Below are positions 12,401-24,900 of a DNA stretch of 64,000 nt, in pieces. The position numbers and the translations under genes are program-made. How positions within the stretch are numbered: the stretch's first letter is position 1; the number at the start of each line of letters is the position of its first letter. This DNA comes from Aphelocoma coerulescens. Lineage: Eukaryota > Chordata > Aves > Passeriformes > Corvidae. The stretch covers positions 5,456,924-5,520,923 of the forward strand of contig NC_091023.1 of NCBI RefSeq assembly GCF_041296385.1. Direction: 5' to 3'. The notes under the pieces are model-generated. The model had not been told where the DNA came from. It ran no database searches and saw only the letters and a list, made by a program, of their open reading frames with translations.

Positions 12401-15400
12401 ATCCTGGTGCCATTTTCCTGAGGGGTCACCTCTCTCCTCACAGCTTCACACACGGGTAAAACTGCTGCTGTGTAGCTGTTTCCTCAGTCCTGAGCCACCC
12501 TGGAGAACACAGACCCTCTCTGCTGTCTTCTGGATCACTACCATGTACATCCCTCCCAACACCCCTGTTTGGTGGCTGTGGCCAAAGAGGCATCAGGATA
12601 AACCAAGGCGCACATTGTAAAAACAAAAATAAGCCCAAACAAATGGAGAAAAAATTAGCTTTCCCCTAGAAGCCAAAGGATGAGCAGTGTGAATAAATGT
12701 GCTAGGATGCAAGAAATATGATGCCTTTAGGTAATACAGCTTCAAAACCTGTAGGATTTGCTCCAAAGAGCCACTTGACTCATATTTCTTCTGCACGCTG
12801 TGACCTGGGAGGACTGATGAGATGTTGTGGGTCAATGAGACAAGTGCCAGCTCTGCCATGCAAGATCAATTTTGTACTCTCCTAAACCTGCTCAGTGCCC
12901 AGCACAAAAGCACTTCAAGATTTTGACCTCAATCCTGCTGGAAGGTTGGTCTAGGGCACCTCCTCTGATAGATGGATTTCTTTTCTCAACTTTTGGTCTA
13001 AGTTCATTCTTTATCCACTTGGTCTTTGCCAATATGGTCCTGCAGTTTCAATTGTTGGGTTTTTCCCCCTGGTGTTCACTGTTTGAGATATACAGCAAGT
13101 CCCACACTTTCTCAGCATCCATGCTGCCTTGCTACACAAACAAAGGTACTTTCCCCTCTTTACACCTGACAGGCTCTCCAGTCTTCTGGATCACTCCAAG
13201 AGCTCTTTTCTTCACCTCTTCTGCTTGGCATTCACTCTTCTTAACTGTGGGTCATCAGAAGCACAAAGTACATCTCCTTTTCTTCACTGGCAATAACCCT
13301 GTGAATACTGCAAGGACTGCACTTGCCTTTTTTAGGAATTCATCACATTAGCATTTCACAAACTTTCCGCCACCAACTGGTACATCCCTAATTCTCCCCC
13401 TTGCTATTTCCAACCAATTAATCCCCAGCTGTAGGCCTAACTCTGAAATACTGAATTTCACCCTATTTCTATTATTTTTGTTGTCATAGTTATCCACTAT
13501 CCTCTTCAACAGTGACAACTTTTCCCAGCACTATGCCACCAATTAATCTCCTGAATGCATTTCCTATCACTTGTGCCAGTTTTTAATGGGGCTGTTAACC
13601 AGAATGGGGTCTAGGCCTGTCTTGAGAACCACACCTGGGACCTCCCTCCAGCCCAGGAACTCATCTTTCAAAACAATGTATTGCTGCCTCTCCCTTAGCT
13701 AATTCACCTGATAATTCCTTTACTAATTTCTATCTTCTTCAGCTTAATTAACTACTCAAGGCACAGATGCAAATGTCTTTGAAGTCTCCTGAGATGGATT
13801 AGTTGATAGAACAGGCACGCTGCGTGGAACAGTGAAAGCAGGCTTTGGATATAGGATTTGACCAAATCTCTACAATCTCTTACTCAAGCTGCCTTTGGAT
13901 AAGAGCAAAAGCTGGCCTACCTTAAACTGGTTTAGACTGGGACATACAGCAGACTGTTTCTTGTGGTAGGGAAAAGGAGAGCTTTTGAGAAAATGAAAAC
14001 CTTTTCCTGCAAAAGAGAGATGCTGTTTCATGAAAATGCAGTTTGGAGCATGGCTCTGCTAGTGAAGAGAGGAGCTTCTGCCTGGGAGGAAGCACCTCCA
14101 GTCACTCCAAAGAAACTGCACTTCTTCTGCCAGGACTTAGATAACATTTTCATTTCATTGTGTTGAATGGCAGAGAGATGTAATTATTTGCAGCTATTTC
14201 TTCTTCTGCATATTGCCTCTCCTCTGTTTCTACAATTTTCCAAGACAGGTTGCTTTTATCTAAGTTAAGCAGGACTGGATCCAGCTATCAAAATAGGGCA
14301 GTGGAGGATGTTCCCTGGCAGAGAAGCTCCCCAGAGGAAAGAGGTGGCCCTTACTCCAGGAACAGTGGGAAGCTGGATATTCTGCTTGTCCTCCTGATAA
14401 GCACTAGGGTGTCACCCAAGGTGACAGCAACAAGCCTGGATGCCACAAGCACAGCCACAGAGACCCTCTCCAGCCCCAGCAGCAGCTCTCTCCAAAACAT
14501 GGCTGGTGAAGAAACCACTTTAGGCTTTGATGATCCCAATGCACTCAGTTATTACCATCCTGATGACCCTTGGGAACAGCTCTGTGCAAACCTTAAGACA
14601 CCCCTGAAGTCAAGTTCAGCAAATCTTGCGAGACAAAAGTCACTTGGGGCTGGGGCTAAAGAACACAAAATAATCTGTAGGAGTGGCAGGACATAGAAGC
14701 AAAGCCTGTGCACAGACTGCAGCTTTAACAGGAGTCAGCATCCCCCCCTTGGAGCACCTGAGCCTGCTCTGGCACTCCCTTCTACCTGGCAGTGTAAGAG
14801 CAAGGAGGGAGCTGGAGCAAGTGGCTGGCACCTGCCTGGAGAGAGGAATTCCAGGCACCACACAACCCCTTCACAGACCCTGGGATCTAAAATGCCACAA
14901 CACATTCTGCCAGTTGCTTGGTAGGTCCTTGATTGTTTAGGCTTGGAATTTCCATGCTGAGGACTTGCAACACCACACCAGGGCAGTGTGGGGCAAGGGA
15001 GGTTCTGAGCTGCTCTGGGCTGCATATGGGGAAGTGCTCTGGTGCTCCAGGGGGTGGAATGATGGAGCAGGAGGTGGCTATTAAGGTGTGCCCATTTTGT
15101 GTGGCAGTGACCAGGTCAGCAGGGCTGCACTGGTGCTCCCAGGCACACACACAGTGCAAGGACTCACAGCCTGTATGCGGCTGTGGCTCTGAGCCTGTGC
15201 ATGAGAACCAAAGACAAGCTGTACCTAGGCTAGACTTTTCACAGAGTTTTTTCGCCCACCTAATTCCAACCCTGCTCCCTGTACCTCTCCAGCCTGCCTG
15301 GCAGAGAATGAAGAGCTGTGCTGCTGTGAATAAACCTCCTGTAGACTGAAAGCCCTTGTATAGGGGATTTGCTCTGTTTGCATCCAGAGTGAGATAAGCA

Positions 15401-18400
15401 AATACAAGAGATGTGAATCTTAAGATTATTTTACCCACATGTTTTCCTGGGATCTGAGCTGGCAAGGGATTTTAATCAAGGTACCTTCTAAATATACCTG
15501 TGCTACAACCAGAGACTTGCAGCAAATGATGAACTGCAAATATTGCCCCAGCAGGCTGTTATCAAACAGGTTTCAGAGCAACCTCTGTTAGATAAGGACT
15601 GGGGAGATGTGTGGGTGGGATTCATAACATGGGAGTCAAGTCTGACCTGGCAGCTCAGTCCTCACTTGAGGGAGGGCAGGCACCTCCCTCTTTAGCATGA
15701 GCTGTCCTCTTCTTTACAGCCACTCCTCTCCCTCTGGACTGTAGTAGGAGTTGGGATAACTGAGCCAGAGCAAGCCAAACTTTTGGATAAATGAAATTTT
15801 GTGAGATAAATTTAGCTCTCATTTTTTCCCTCTAAGAAAGGCTGCATTTAAAGGCCAAGCAATAAGCACCACAGCTATCACCGACAGGAACATAAAGGCA
15901 GTAAAATTAATTGCTAATACTGCCTGCTCCTTTCCAGGTTTACTCAGTACGACCTGAAGGGCTCCATTTCTCCAAGGGTAAAATAAACTCAGAAGTATCT
16001 AACAATACTGAGGGTTGCTGGCAGTTTTAAAAGGTGTAATATACACCCTGGATACAGCACACACCTCTGCAGCAAAGGTATTTTTCACTCCAGAAAGAAG
16101 TGTTCCTTTACTCCAGCTGAGTACTAGAGCTGGTGACAAGCTGCAGAGACACGGCAGGAATGACACAAGCACTGGATCTGCTCGGGATGTGCCCATGAAG
16201 GTTGTCACTTTTCCAGGAACACCATCCCAATGAGCCTCACTGAGGCTGAGTTTGACTTCTTGTCCCTTTCAGCACGCTCCAGAGAGCTGCACTTTAACCT
16301 CCACAATACCTCAAGGGCCTTCCCTTGCTCCCATACACACTGCTTGAGGCTGAAAATAATGAAGTCTTTACACATTTCAGTACACATATTTCAACATCTT
16401 CCTTACTTATGAAATATACCAGGAACCAATTTGTCACTCAGTCAGGCTTTTTGCAGTACGATTTTAATTGAGAAAAATATCGGTGAATGATTATCTATTT
16501 AGAATTAAATGTATTTGTCTCTGCAAAAAAACCAGAGGAAACAATCCCATAGTTTGTGTCTATTTTTGACACTTCCTGCATTCACAGAGGGACTTGAGCA
16601 TCCCCATGACGGGGTTTTACAGATCAAAACTCCTTGTTTGAGTTTTGCAAAAGCTGTGGCAGTGAGACAGAACTGACTTTGGCTTTTTATCTTCTTCATT
16701 AGTGTTGCCCTCTGCTCAAAATGGCCTCTAGACAAACTATTTATCGTTGGGTTAATTAGATCGTTTGGATCTATGCTTGCCACTGCATTTTTGCAGTCTA
16801 GAGTATCTAAGACACATGGTCCTTGGATATCTAAGAATCTTGAGTATGTGACACGTGGGCTTTCCCAAAGGAAAAAGGAAGATGGGAATTACTGGCTGTG
16901 GGGATAATATTCCAGACAGGCAAAGTTCCCCTGTTATTATTGCAGGAGTTTATCTAAGTCTGTATAAAGCCCTTAATCTCTAGTTCTCTCTCTTTCAGTG
17001 CCTTCAGAAAATAACTTGCCTCTTTGTAAAAATATTTTGCTTCCATGGAACCAGTATGAAAAGGAGAAATAGGTAGAGGTGACTGTAGACAGCTAGTGTT
17101 GAGATGCAACCTGAAGAATGCAGCATGTGTGTACCTCTGACAGCTGGGAGTGGAAAGAATGTACATACAGACAATAACATGCACATCTGTTACTGGAATA
17201 ATAAACAAATTAGTCTCAATTGCTATTTTGATATAGATGAAATATGGATATCTCATAAACAGCTACTCTGAAATAACATGAAGACATTATAGCACACTCT
17301 TAGAAATTGGGAACAGTCAGAAAGATGTGGGTAACAAAGCCCTCCCTCAGCCCTTCAATGCATGGGGATTATCCTAGGGATAACCACATGGTACTTCTTT
17401 CCCCAGGTACCTGCTTCAAAAGAAGCAAATTTTAGCAATTGCTGAGGAAAAGAAATTCATGTTCCCTGCCAGATATTACAATAATAAATGCAGTAGCAAG
17501 GTTTAGTTTCTGCCCCATCTGACAGCACCTGCTCAGTTAAACACCACTGACTTTTCACCTTGTCCAAAGATAAAAGCCTAGATAAAGACAGATTTTCACA
17601 AGACCCTAGTACCATTTAACTACTTCTGTTTTAAAACATAAAGTCACTTAAAAAGCAGTCCTAAAGGGAGATTTAAGCTTAGTTTATCCAACCTTTTCCT
17701 TCAGAGTGTCGTTTGTTGTTTTTTTAAAGGTTGCTAAGCATACACTGGCTACAACCAGACTGGGATAAAATCACTGGATTCTCTGAGCTTGGGAGCTTTG
17801 CTTGGCTGCAGCCCACCTGAAACCCACAGGCAGTCCTGGCTGCAGCCATGGAGAGGTGCTTGATCACTCAGTGAGTGTTAGATCACAGAAAAGTACCTAA
17901 GCAGAAAGACTTCCTTCTAAATGGATGGATGCAGATGTGGCACCTGACCAGTCCTAGCTCATGTCTCCTGTCCCTTGACTTGGTGTTGAAAGCCTTATGA
18001 AGAGATCAGTTCAAAACTAGAATGAGTCAAAACACTGAGACACCTACCGACACCTAAGTTGTAGCTGTACTACTACTGAATTGATACTGGTTGATTTTGC
18101 TTAATTTCACTGAGGTAGAAAAAAGACCTTGTCCAGTACTTAGACCTTTTATAATTATGTCTGAACATATTTTCTAACAGACAAACATTTTTTTGTTAGT
18201 TTGTGGACTATACACATTGCATATTACTGGTTTGATTTATTACTTGTATATAAGTTGCACCATGACTGTGACCAGCATGGAAAATCCACCACAAAATCTA
18301 TTTGCTTTGGGAAATTGGCAGTCACCTCCACACTACCAATGGACATTTAAAACTCATCTGAACCTCATCTGGAGGAAATACAATTCTGAAGGCTTCGGAA

Positions 18401-21400
18401 AGAGTCTGCAAAAGGTTGAGAAATGTCTCATCTCCCATCCTTACTAATTCCATTCTGAGATGTACACATAACACATGTATTCAAAATTTGTATCCATCAA
18501 ACATAAATCACTTTCAAATCTGCAAGCATGATAAAACTTTAAAAGACAACCTGCCCAGGTGCCTTGTGCCTCCCAGGACCATCAGCTGGACACATCAGTG
18601 ACTGAGGACATCTGCATCCACCCCTGGCTGGCATCCAGTTTATGGAATGGAGATCAAAAACACACGTGAAAGAAAATATTAGCTGGGAACCAGAATGCTA
18701 AACTGCACTCTGGCTGCAGCTACACTTGGGAAAAACAGACAGGAAACTACTCGTGCGCCTTCTTTTTAAAAATTCATTTAAAACAACTAAAAAAAGGCTT
18801 TGGTTACCCTGAGATGTTGGCACACTCCTCCTGCCTGAGTTGGGGTTTCTGCTGCTTTTGAAGCATCTCTGGCTCTGCTCCAAATTTGAATGATGGGAGA
18901 AATGGATATTTGTTAAAAGCATGTGCTTGATTCACTTACCCAACATAAAACTTTCCTTTTTTTTCCTGTCAGATTTTTATCCAAAGTACACTGCACCAGT
19001 GAATTGGACAAGAGAATAAATTCTGATCTCCTTAAAATGTCTCCCATGAATATAGATTGAAATCCTCATTAAACACCTTGATAAATTAATCAATTTATAA
19101 GGATGCACAGAGAGGTTGACAAGCAGCCGTCATTCACCTTTTCCTCTTACCACAAATGTTTGAAGTCAATCAAAATAATCTCAGATCTGGCAGAAGACTC
19201 AGAACAGACAAAAGGAAATACTATTTTAAACAGCCAAGTTTTGGAAAACCTGACTCCTGTTACAAAATGTCCTGGATACTGAGGACTAAAATAAATGCAG
19301 AAGACGATCAAATCAGAAAAAAAGCAAGTCCATTAGGTGGACATGAAACAAAGTGAACAAGGCATCCAGGGTAGCAGAGGAACCACAAAACATTCATGGG
19401 GCAGAAGGCACTCAAGGTACCTCTGGTCCTTTCTCTGTAAGCCAGGGTGCACCTCACTAACTGCCATTACCCTAATTGCCCCAGGATGCTTTCAAGACCC
19501 AGGCAAGAATCAGAGTGAATTTTATTCTCTGGGAAAAGAAGACTCAGAGCACAGACCCACCAAACCCAGTCCAGAGCCACTGCGAGGTCCTGCTTGGCTC
19601 ACTGGGGACTGGGCACCCGCAGCCTCCTACGACCAGGTCCTGGGGCTTGACCAAGCTCTTCTTTCTGGCACTGCCCCCTTAACCAGAACCCTCTTGCTGA
19701 TGCAAATACCCTTCTGTGACCTTGCTGTGCCTAAATGTATCTCCAGAGATCTTCCATAGCCCAGAAGCTCAGTGATTAACTTAATTAGGGCAGTAATTAT
19801 GTACCTCCTGTTAATGAAAAGCCATGTGCTACACCACTGGATGCTGATGTACAGAAGTGCTTTCTGGACAGGAGCTCACACTGGCTGAAGCAGATCATGG
19901 CCAGCCCAGTAACAGCTTGTCCAGGTTACACAGATCCAGCTTTTTCTTTACAAACACACCGGTGAGTGAGACCTGAACATCTCCTCTGCCTGTAAGGGAA
20001 TCCATGGAAACCTACAAAGTAGTCTTACACTACCACTGAAACAACAACAATTATAACAAATGCAGCTTAGTGTCAGCCCTGGGCAGAGGCAATAGATAAC
20101 GAGACAGCCTGAGCAGTGCCCTCATTAAGGCTCTCTGGTAAGGAGAGCCCATCCTACATATTGACTTTTCCACGCCTGTTCTGGTGGTGGGTAATTCGAC
20201 AATTTGCCTTTAATTCCCTTAGGATGCTCCATCTGGGTTCAGATCAATGGCCCACCCAGCTGTTTCAGCTGAACTCTGCTTTTAACTTGCTGACTATAAA
20301 ACAGTCATATAAATTCCTGGTGTGCTCAGGAGAAAATACTAGTGGTGAGGTGATGTATATTCCCCAGAGAATGTCCTACGAGCAAGCCAATCTGTGTCTT
20401 GAGCAACCAATTTTGGGTTGTGCGAGCTTTTCAAAAGGACATAAGCACAATTCTGTGCAGTTTAAGTATCAGAAAGCAAACTGAATGACCTTTCCCAATG
20501 TTTGGGGGAACAGAAGAGGACTCCCAGCCCTAAAAACCACAGATGTGGAAGTGGCTGACTGGAGGGGCCCTGGAGGAGGACCAGCCCCCGACTGGGCACA
20601 CTCTCACAGTGCCTTTTCCGAAATTCCCATTTACACCACAGAACTGCTGCACATAACCAACACTTTACATAGCTGATTTCCTTATCTTTTAATGCTCATT
20701 TCAGCTACATGCTTGGCAACTTCGTGTTTATGCTGCTCTTATGTCTTTGAAAAGAGAAAAAGTAGCTCAACTCTTCATTAGCAAGTTGAATCTCACTTCA
20801 TTCAGAGTTCCCTGTGTCCCTCTGATATGGTGCAGGCCTCACAGCATTGGATTCTGCACACAGAAAAGGACAAGAACTATAAGGAAGGGGTGGCATTTAT
20901 GTGCCAGTAGCAGCGAGGCAATGATCTGTGAGGAGACACTCCCCTACCCCCATTTCACACCATGGAGAGCCAAACCTTCAGCCTTCAAAGCTTTTGGCAC
21001 TGTTGCCTTGATCATTTGCTGTTACCATTCTCCTACACAACCAACAGAGGAGTTGCTCTGCATGATCCATCTGCCCAAGCCTTCCTTCAGTACCACATGG
21101 TAGTTCTGCCAGTCATCCAGAGATGCCTCCTTTCCCTGACTCATATGCACTTGCTCACAGTAGACACATGGAGGCCTCAAGCTTCAGTCTCCCTTCAATT
21201 AATTAAACTAACATGCTACTCTGGGACCACCTCCCTGCCCTTCACAGCAAATGCCTGGAGAAGGAAACCCCCTGGCATTTGGAAGCTTGCTCCTGCTTCA
21301 ATTCCCTTCATCAGTGTCCTACAGTGATACAAACCACTGCTGCTTTGTGGTGCTGGAAACAGGGAAGAAGCCACTGTGGGTCTTTGCAGCTGCTGAGTTG

Positions 21401-21691
21401 GTGCCAGAGGTGCTGATGCTCCTCGGTGAGGTTTTCTGTGTGCAGTCTCACATAGCTGACAGTGTGCAATGTGTCTGTAACATCTCTGAAACGAGCCCAT
21501 ATGTGCATGTGGAAATCTCTGCAAGTGGACTGAACAAGTTAAAAGAAAGGGAAAAAAACCCAGCAGTTTCCTATCTATGCTAGTCCATCCTCTAGGGTGG
21601 GGCTGAATGTCCTGGTGGATTCAAACCAGGACTATCACAGAGACTGAATGAGATGGGTATCAACACGCTCCTACTACGCTTGGGAAATGAG
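6461..21691 (-). other. GPC1: GPC1 intron upstream of the exon, first part
   Basis: This is about 15 kb with no recognised coding exon, RNA gene or mobile element. AT-rich blocks (about 7260-8060 and 12060-12260, dense in TAAT and TTTATT words) alternate with more GC-rich blocks (8380-8880, 9840-10330, 14650-15340). A plus-strand open frame at 12872-13351 (159 codons) and another at 14250-14696 (148 codons) have no domain, signal or splice context I can recognise. The second follows no similarity despite a locally acidic, protein-like stretch. Confidence 0.5.
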
Positions 21692-21736
21692 GGAGAGCAT
21701 GCCAGGGAGAAGAGAGGCACCCTCAGCATGCTCTCC
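21692..21736. repeat. Inverted repeat, 11-bp stem
   Basis: GGAGAGCATGC at 21692-21702 is perfectly complementary to GCATGCTCTCC at 21726-21736, with a 23-base loop. It lies five bases before the CR1 fragment. It may be a fold-back or part of the insertion site. No terminator or RNA role is implied. Confidence 0.6.
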
Positions 21737-21740
21737 TGAG

Positions 21741-21953
21741 TCATAAAATCACAGAATGGTTTGGGTTGAAAGGGACCTGAAAGATCATCTACTTACAACC
21801 CCCTGCCATGGAGAGGGATGCCACCCACCAGAGCAGGTCACTCAGGGTCCCGCCCAACCTGGCCTTGAACATTTCCAAGGGTAGTGCATCCACAGTTTCT
21901 CTAGGCAACCTGTGTTAGGGCCTTAGCACCCTCTGAGTGAAGAACTTCTACAT
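21741..21953 (-). mobile_element. CR1 LINE, 3'-end fragment (5'-truncated)
   Basis: On the plus strand this opens AAATCACAGAATGGTTTGGG and continues with the reverse complement of the avian CR1 3' end. Recognisable words are GGGACCTGAAAGATCATCTA, CCCCCTGCCATGG, CAACCTGGCCTTGAACAT, GCATCCACAGTTTCTCTAGG and GAGTGAAGAACTTCT. The element therefore lies on the minus strand, with its 3' end at about 21741 and its truncated 5' end at about 21953. It is clearly diverged, with no coding capacity. CR1 is the main LINE family of birds and usually occurs as such 5'-truncated pieces. Confidence 0.92.
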
Positions 21954-24900
21954 GGGTAAGGCTCAGGGAGCCTTCGTGTCACTGACTCCGGGCAAAAATA
22001 TGCAGGGGACAGCCCCTACAAACATACTGAGTTCAGGAAGAGCTTCAGTGGGATCCTACACCTTCTCTGACATGGAAGTCAATTGCGCATGAAATACAAA
22101 GCCCTAGCAAAACAGATTTCATTAGCTCTAGTGCTCACGGAGCCACTTGGACAATATGTTAAAAAATAATAATACAAAAGCTGGTCATAAAATATCGGCA
22201 GAACGGAGCCACACGTCCAGGAGCTAAAATGAGTTCTGAACAAGAAGCCAAATAGCTGCAACTTATTTATTAGAGATCTACTGAATAAACAACCCTACTG
22301 TACCCATGGAAACTACTGTACCAATTCATCCTCAACAAATGAGAAAGCAAAAGCTGTTTCCTTAAAGAACTGCCTTAGAAGGAACTAATCTGTAACAATA
22401 TTAAAGCAGAACGTATTCGTGCTGCTTTTTTTTTTTTTTAAATACACAGTACTACTTTTGCAAGTCTAACAGCCACCCTTGGGAGCTGGGTTATGCTATT
22501 TCTGACACTCTTGTAATTCAGCAAATTACAGGGGAAAGCACCTGAATACAAGTGGCTGGGAACAAAAGTCACCTGCATTTGCCTGTGAATAGAACGCGCG
22601 GTGTGAAGCTCCTCTGCACCTGAGTATGGGGCAATTGGTCTCTGATGGGTTCTTGACCACAACACCAACAACACAAATCCCGGTTATCAGCTGTGGACCC
22701 TTCCCCCCTAAAGCAGGGAGAACCTAGTACAAGCCTAGCTGATTTTAAGACTTCCCTGCTGAGTGTGGAAGGGGAAGGAGTATCTGCTGGATTTTCAACT
22801 TTGTTCAGCCACAGCAACAGTTTGTGATTCAGTCTGAAGGTGGGAGAGAAAAATGGGGGTTCAGCTCTAACCAGAGAAAGTCACACCCTTCCTCTCTGCT
22901 CCTCTGCCACCAGATACAAGGGCTGTGTGACAGACACTGGGATGACAATACTTGGAGAACACACACACACTATCAAAGGTGGAGTGTACACTCTGGAACT
23001 AACTTTAGTTGTGTTACTGAAAGCTTTAACTAAGTCTAATTAATGTTTTAGCCCTTGGCATTTCTATCACTTGGTCTGATCTAGCAGCACTCCTTTTTCT
23101 AATCCTCTTAAAATAGGCTGTTTTAAAGGTTTATTCAGGCTGACACTTGGACCACGATGCTAAAGTACTGTTATTAAAAACAAAGCTATTTGGTGTTCAT
23201 TAGCATGGTGACAATTAGCTGCAAGGAGAGTGTAGCTGGAATCACAGGACTCATGCCTCTGTACTAATTTTATCTGAAGCTCCTGAGGATACCAAGGCAC
23301 AGGCAGTGCTAATGGAGGAGGGAGAGTGACTCCTTGGGCTCCCTGTGGCAGCCAGGAGGGCAGAATCCCGCACAGATCCCAGGCAAGTGCCCTGCCTGCC
23401 TCGAAGTTTCACTTGCACAACACAGCCACTGTCATTATTAGTTTCGTGGAACTTTCTCCCCAGCACGCTCTTCTTCCTTTTTCCCTCATCATCTTCCTTT
23501 TCCTAGGGAGGTTCTGGTGTATCTGAAGGGCTTCTGCTGTCTAGTTTTAAACTGAGTTAGCCCTATCAGATTTATTTTTGTCTGTCTGTGCCACGTGAGG
23601 CTTGAATGGCTTTCTGAAATATCACTGTGGCAGACTTTGGGGATAACAATACTGATTTTGGTCTTCAACCAGCTGTCTTCTCAAACATAATTAACGTATT
23701 CTTTTCTCTCTCCCCAGCAAGCGTAGTTAGTTTATATTTGAACTTTTCCATCTTTGAGAACATGTTTACCACTGCCCCCTTGAAGGACACTGGATCTCAT
23801 TTACTTGGACTTCCTCTGTTCTGCTCTCACTGTGAAGAAAAGCCCTTTATGTTGATGTGACACTATAAAAATCCATAATCACAAAGTTAAAAATAAATCC
23901 CTCGCTAGAATAAGACCAGCCGAATATACTTAATTTCTTTATATTTGGGTCTGCCTTGTATTTTCATGTGTGACTTCAATTAAATTACTTTTCTTCAGCA
24001 ATTCAGAGGCCTTTCAGTAACCATGTGCCACTGAATATAAAAATCACATATTTATTGCATAGATAAGAGAGCACACCATCCCAGGGTGTCTCACTTCAAA
24101 GGTCTTCTTCCAAGACAAACCTGCTTTTTATTGCTCAGAAACTGCCGCTGAGGGGCCATTAAACCCCAGATCGTGCTGCTCCTGCCTGTAAATGTTCTCT
24201 GCACAGGAGGAGCACTGGGGGATGTGGGGGCCCTTCAGCTTTGCACATTGTCACCGGGGTGCTGTTCTTGTGAGGGGCTGAGCACTGCACTGCCAGCTCA
24301 CAGCCTCTCACCTGCAAGAACACAAATTGTTGTGCTGCTGGGACAGGGACCTGGGCCAGGCTGACTTCAGGGTCCTTCAGCCACCCTGCTATAGACAGTT
24401 GTGAAAAATAGAGCCAGAGCCACCTGGCCCCAGTGTGAGGAAACATCAACCTGCACCATCTGCATGTCCCCCTCACTGCAGGGCTGAAGGATCAGTGCTC
24501 TGTGCACGTTTTCTGACTTTTTCTACAACACCCACTGATCCTGAGGAAGTGTTTGGCAGATAAGAGGAAGGGATGAAGAACACGTAGTAGAACTCTTCAT
24601 CCAAAGTATTTATTACAATCTTGAGTCATCTGCCACGGTGGAGAGTTTGATTCTCCAATAATTTCACACTACATAAAAATCGAATCTGTGATAATTTAGG
24701 TAGGCTATCAAGTACTGCTGATCTCGACCATAAACAAAGCAAAACCAGTAATTGCTTTTACTGAAAAATTATGTGTGTTTTAGGGTTTTAACACTGGGCT
24801 ATCCCAGGGGAAGGAGAAGATTGGAAAGTGGTGGTTTCAACAAACATGAAATTGCACAAAAAGTAGCAAAAATTAGATGACACTGAATTTCCACACATAA

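Noticed and set aside
12872..13351. 159-codon plus-strand open frame rich in Phe, Ser and Leu
   Set aside because: It reflects pyrimidine-rich composition. No similarity or membrane-protein pattern I can name.
14250..14696. 148-codon plus-strand open frame with a protein-like acidic stretch
   Set aside because: No family recognised, and no splice or promoter context. A translated search would decide.
21608..21630. GGATTCAAACC as a tRNA T-loop-like box
   Set aside because: No matching A box, acceptor stem or cloverleaf around it.
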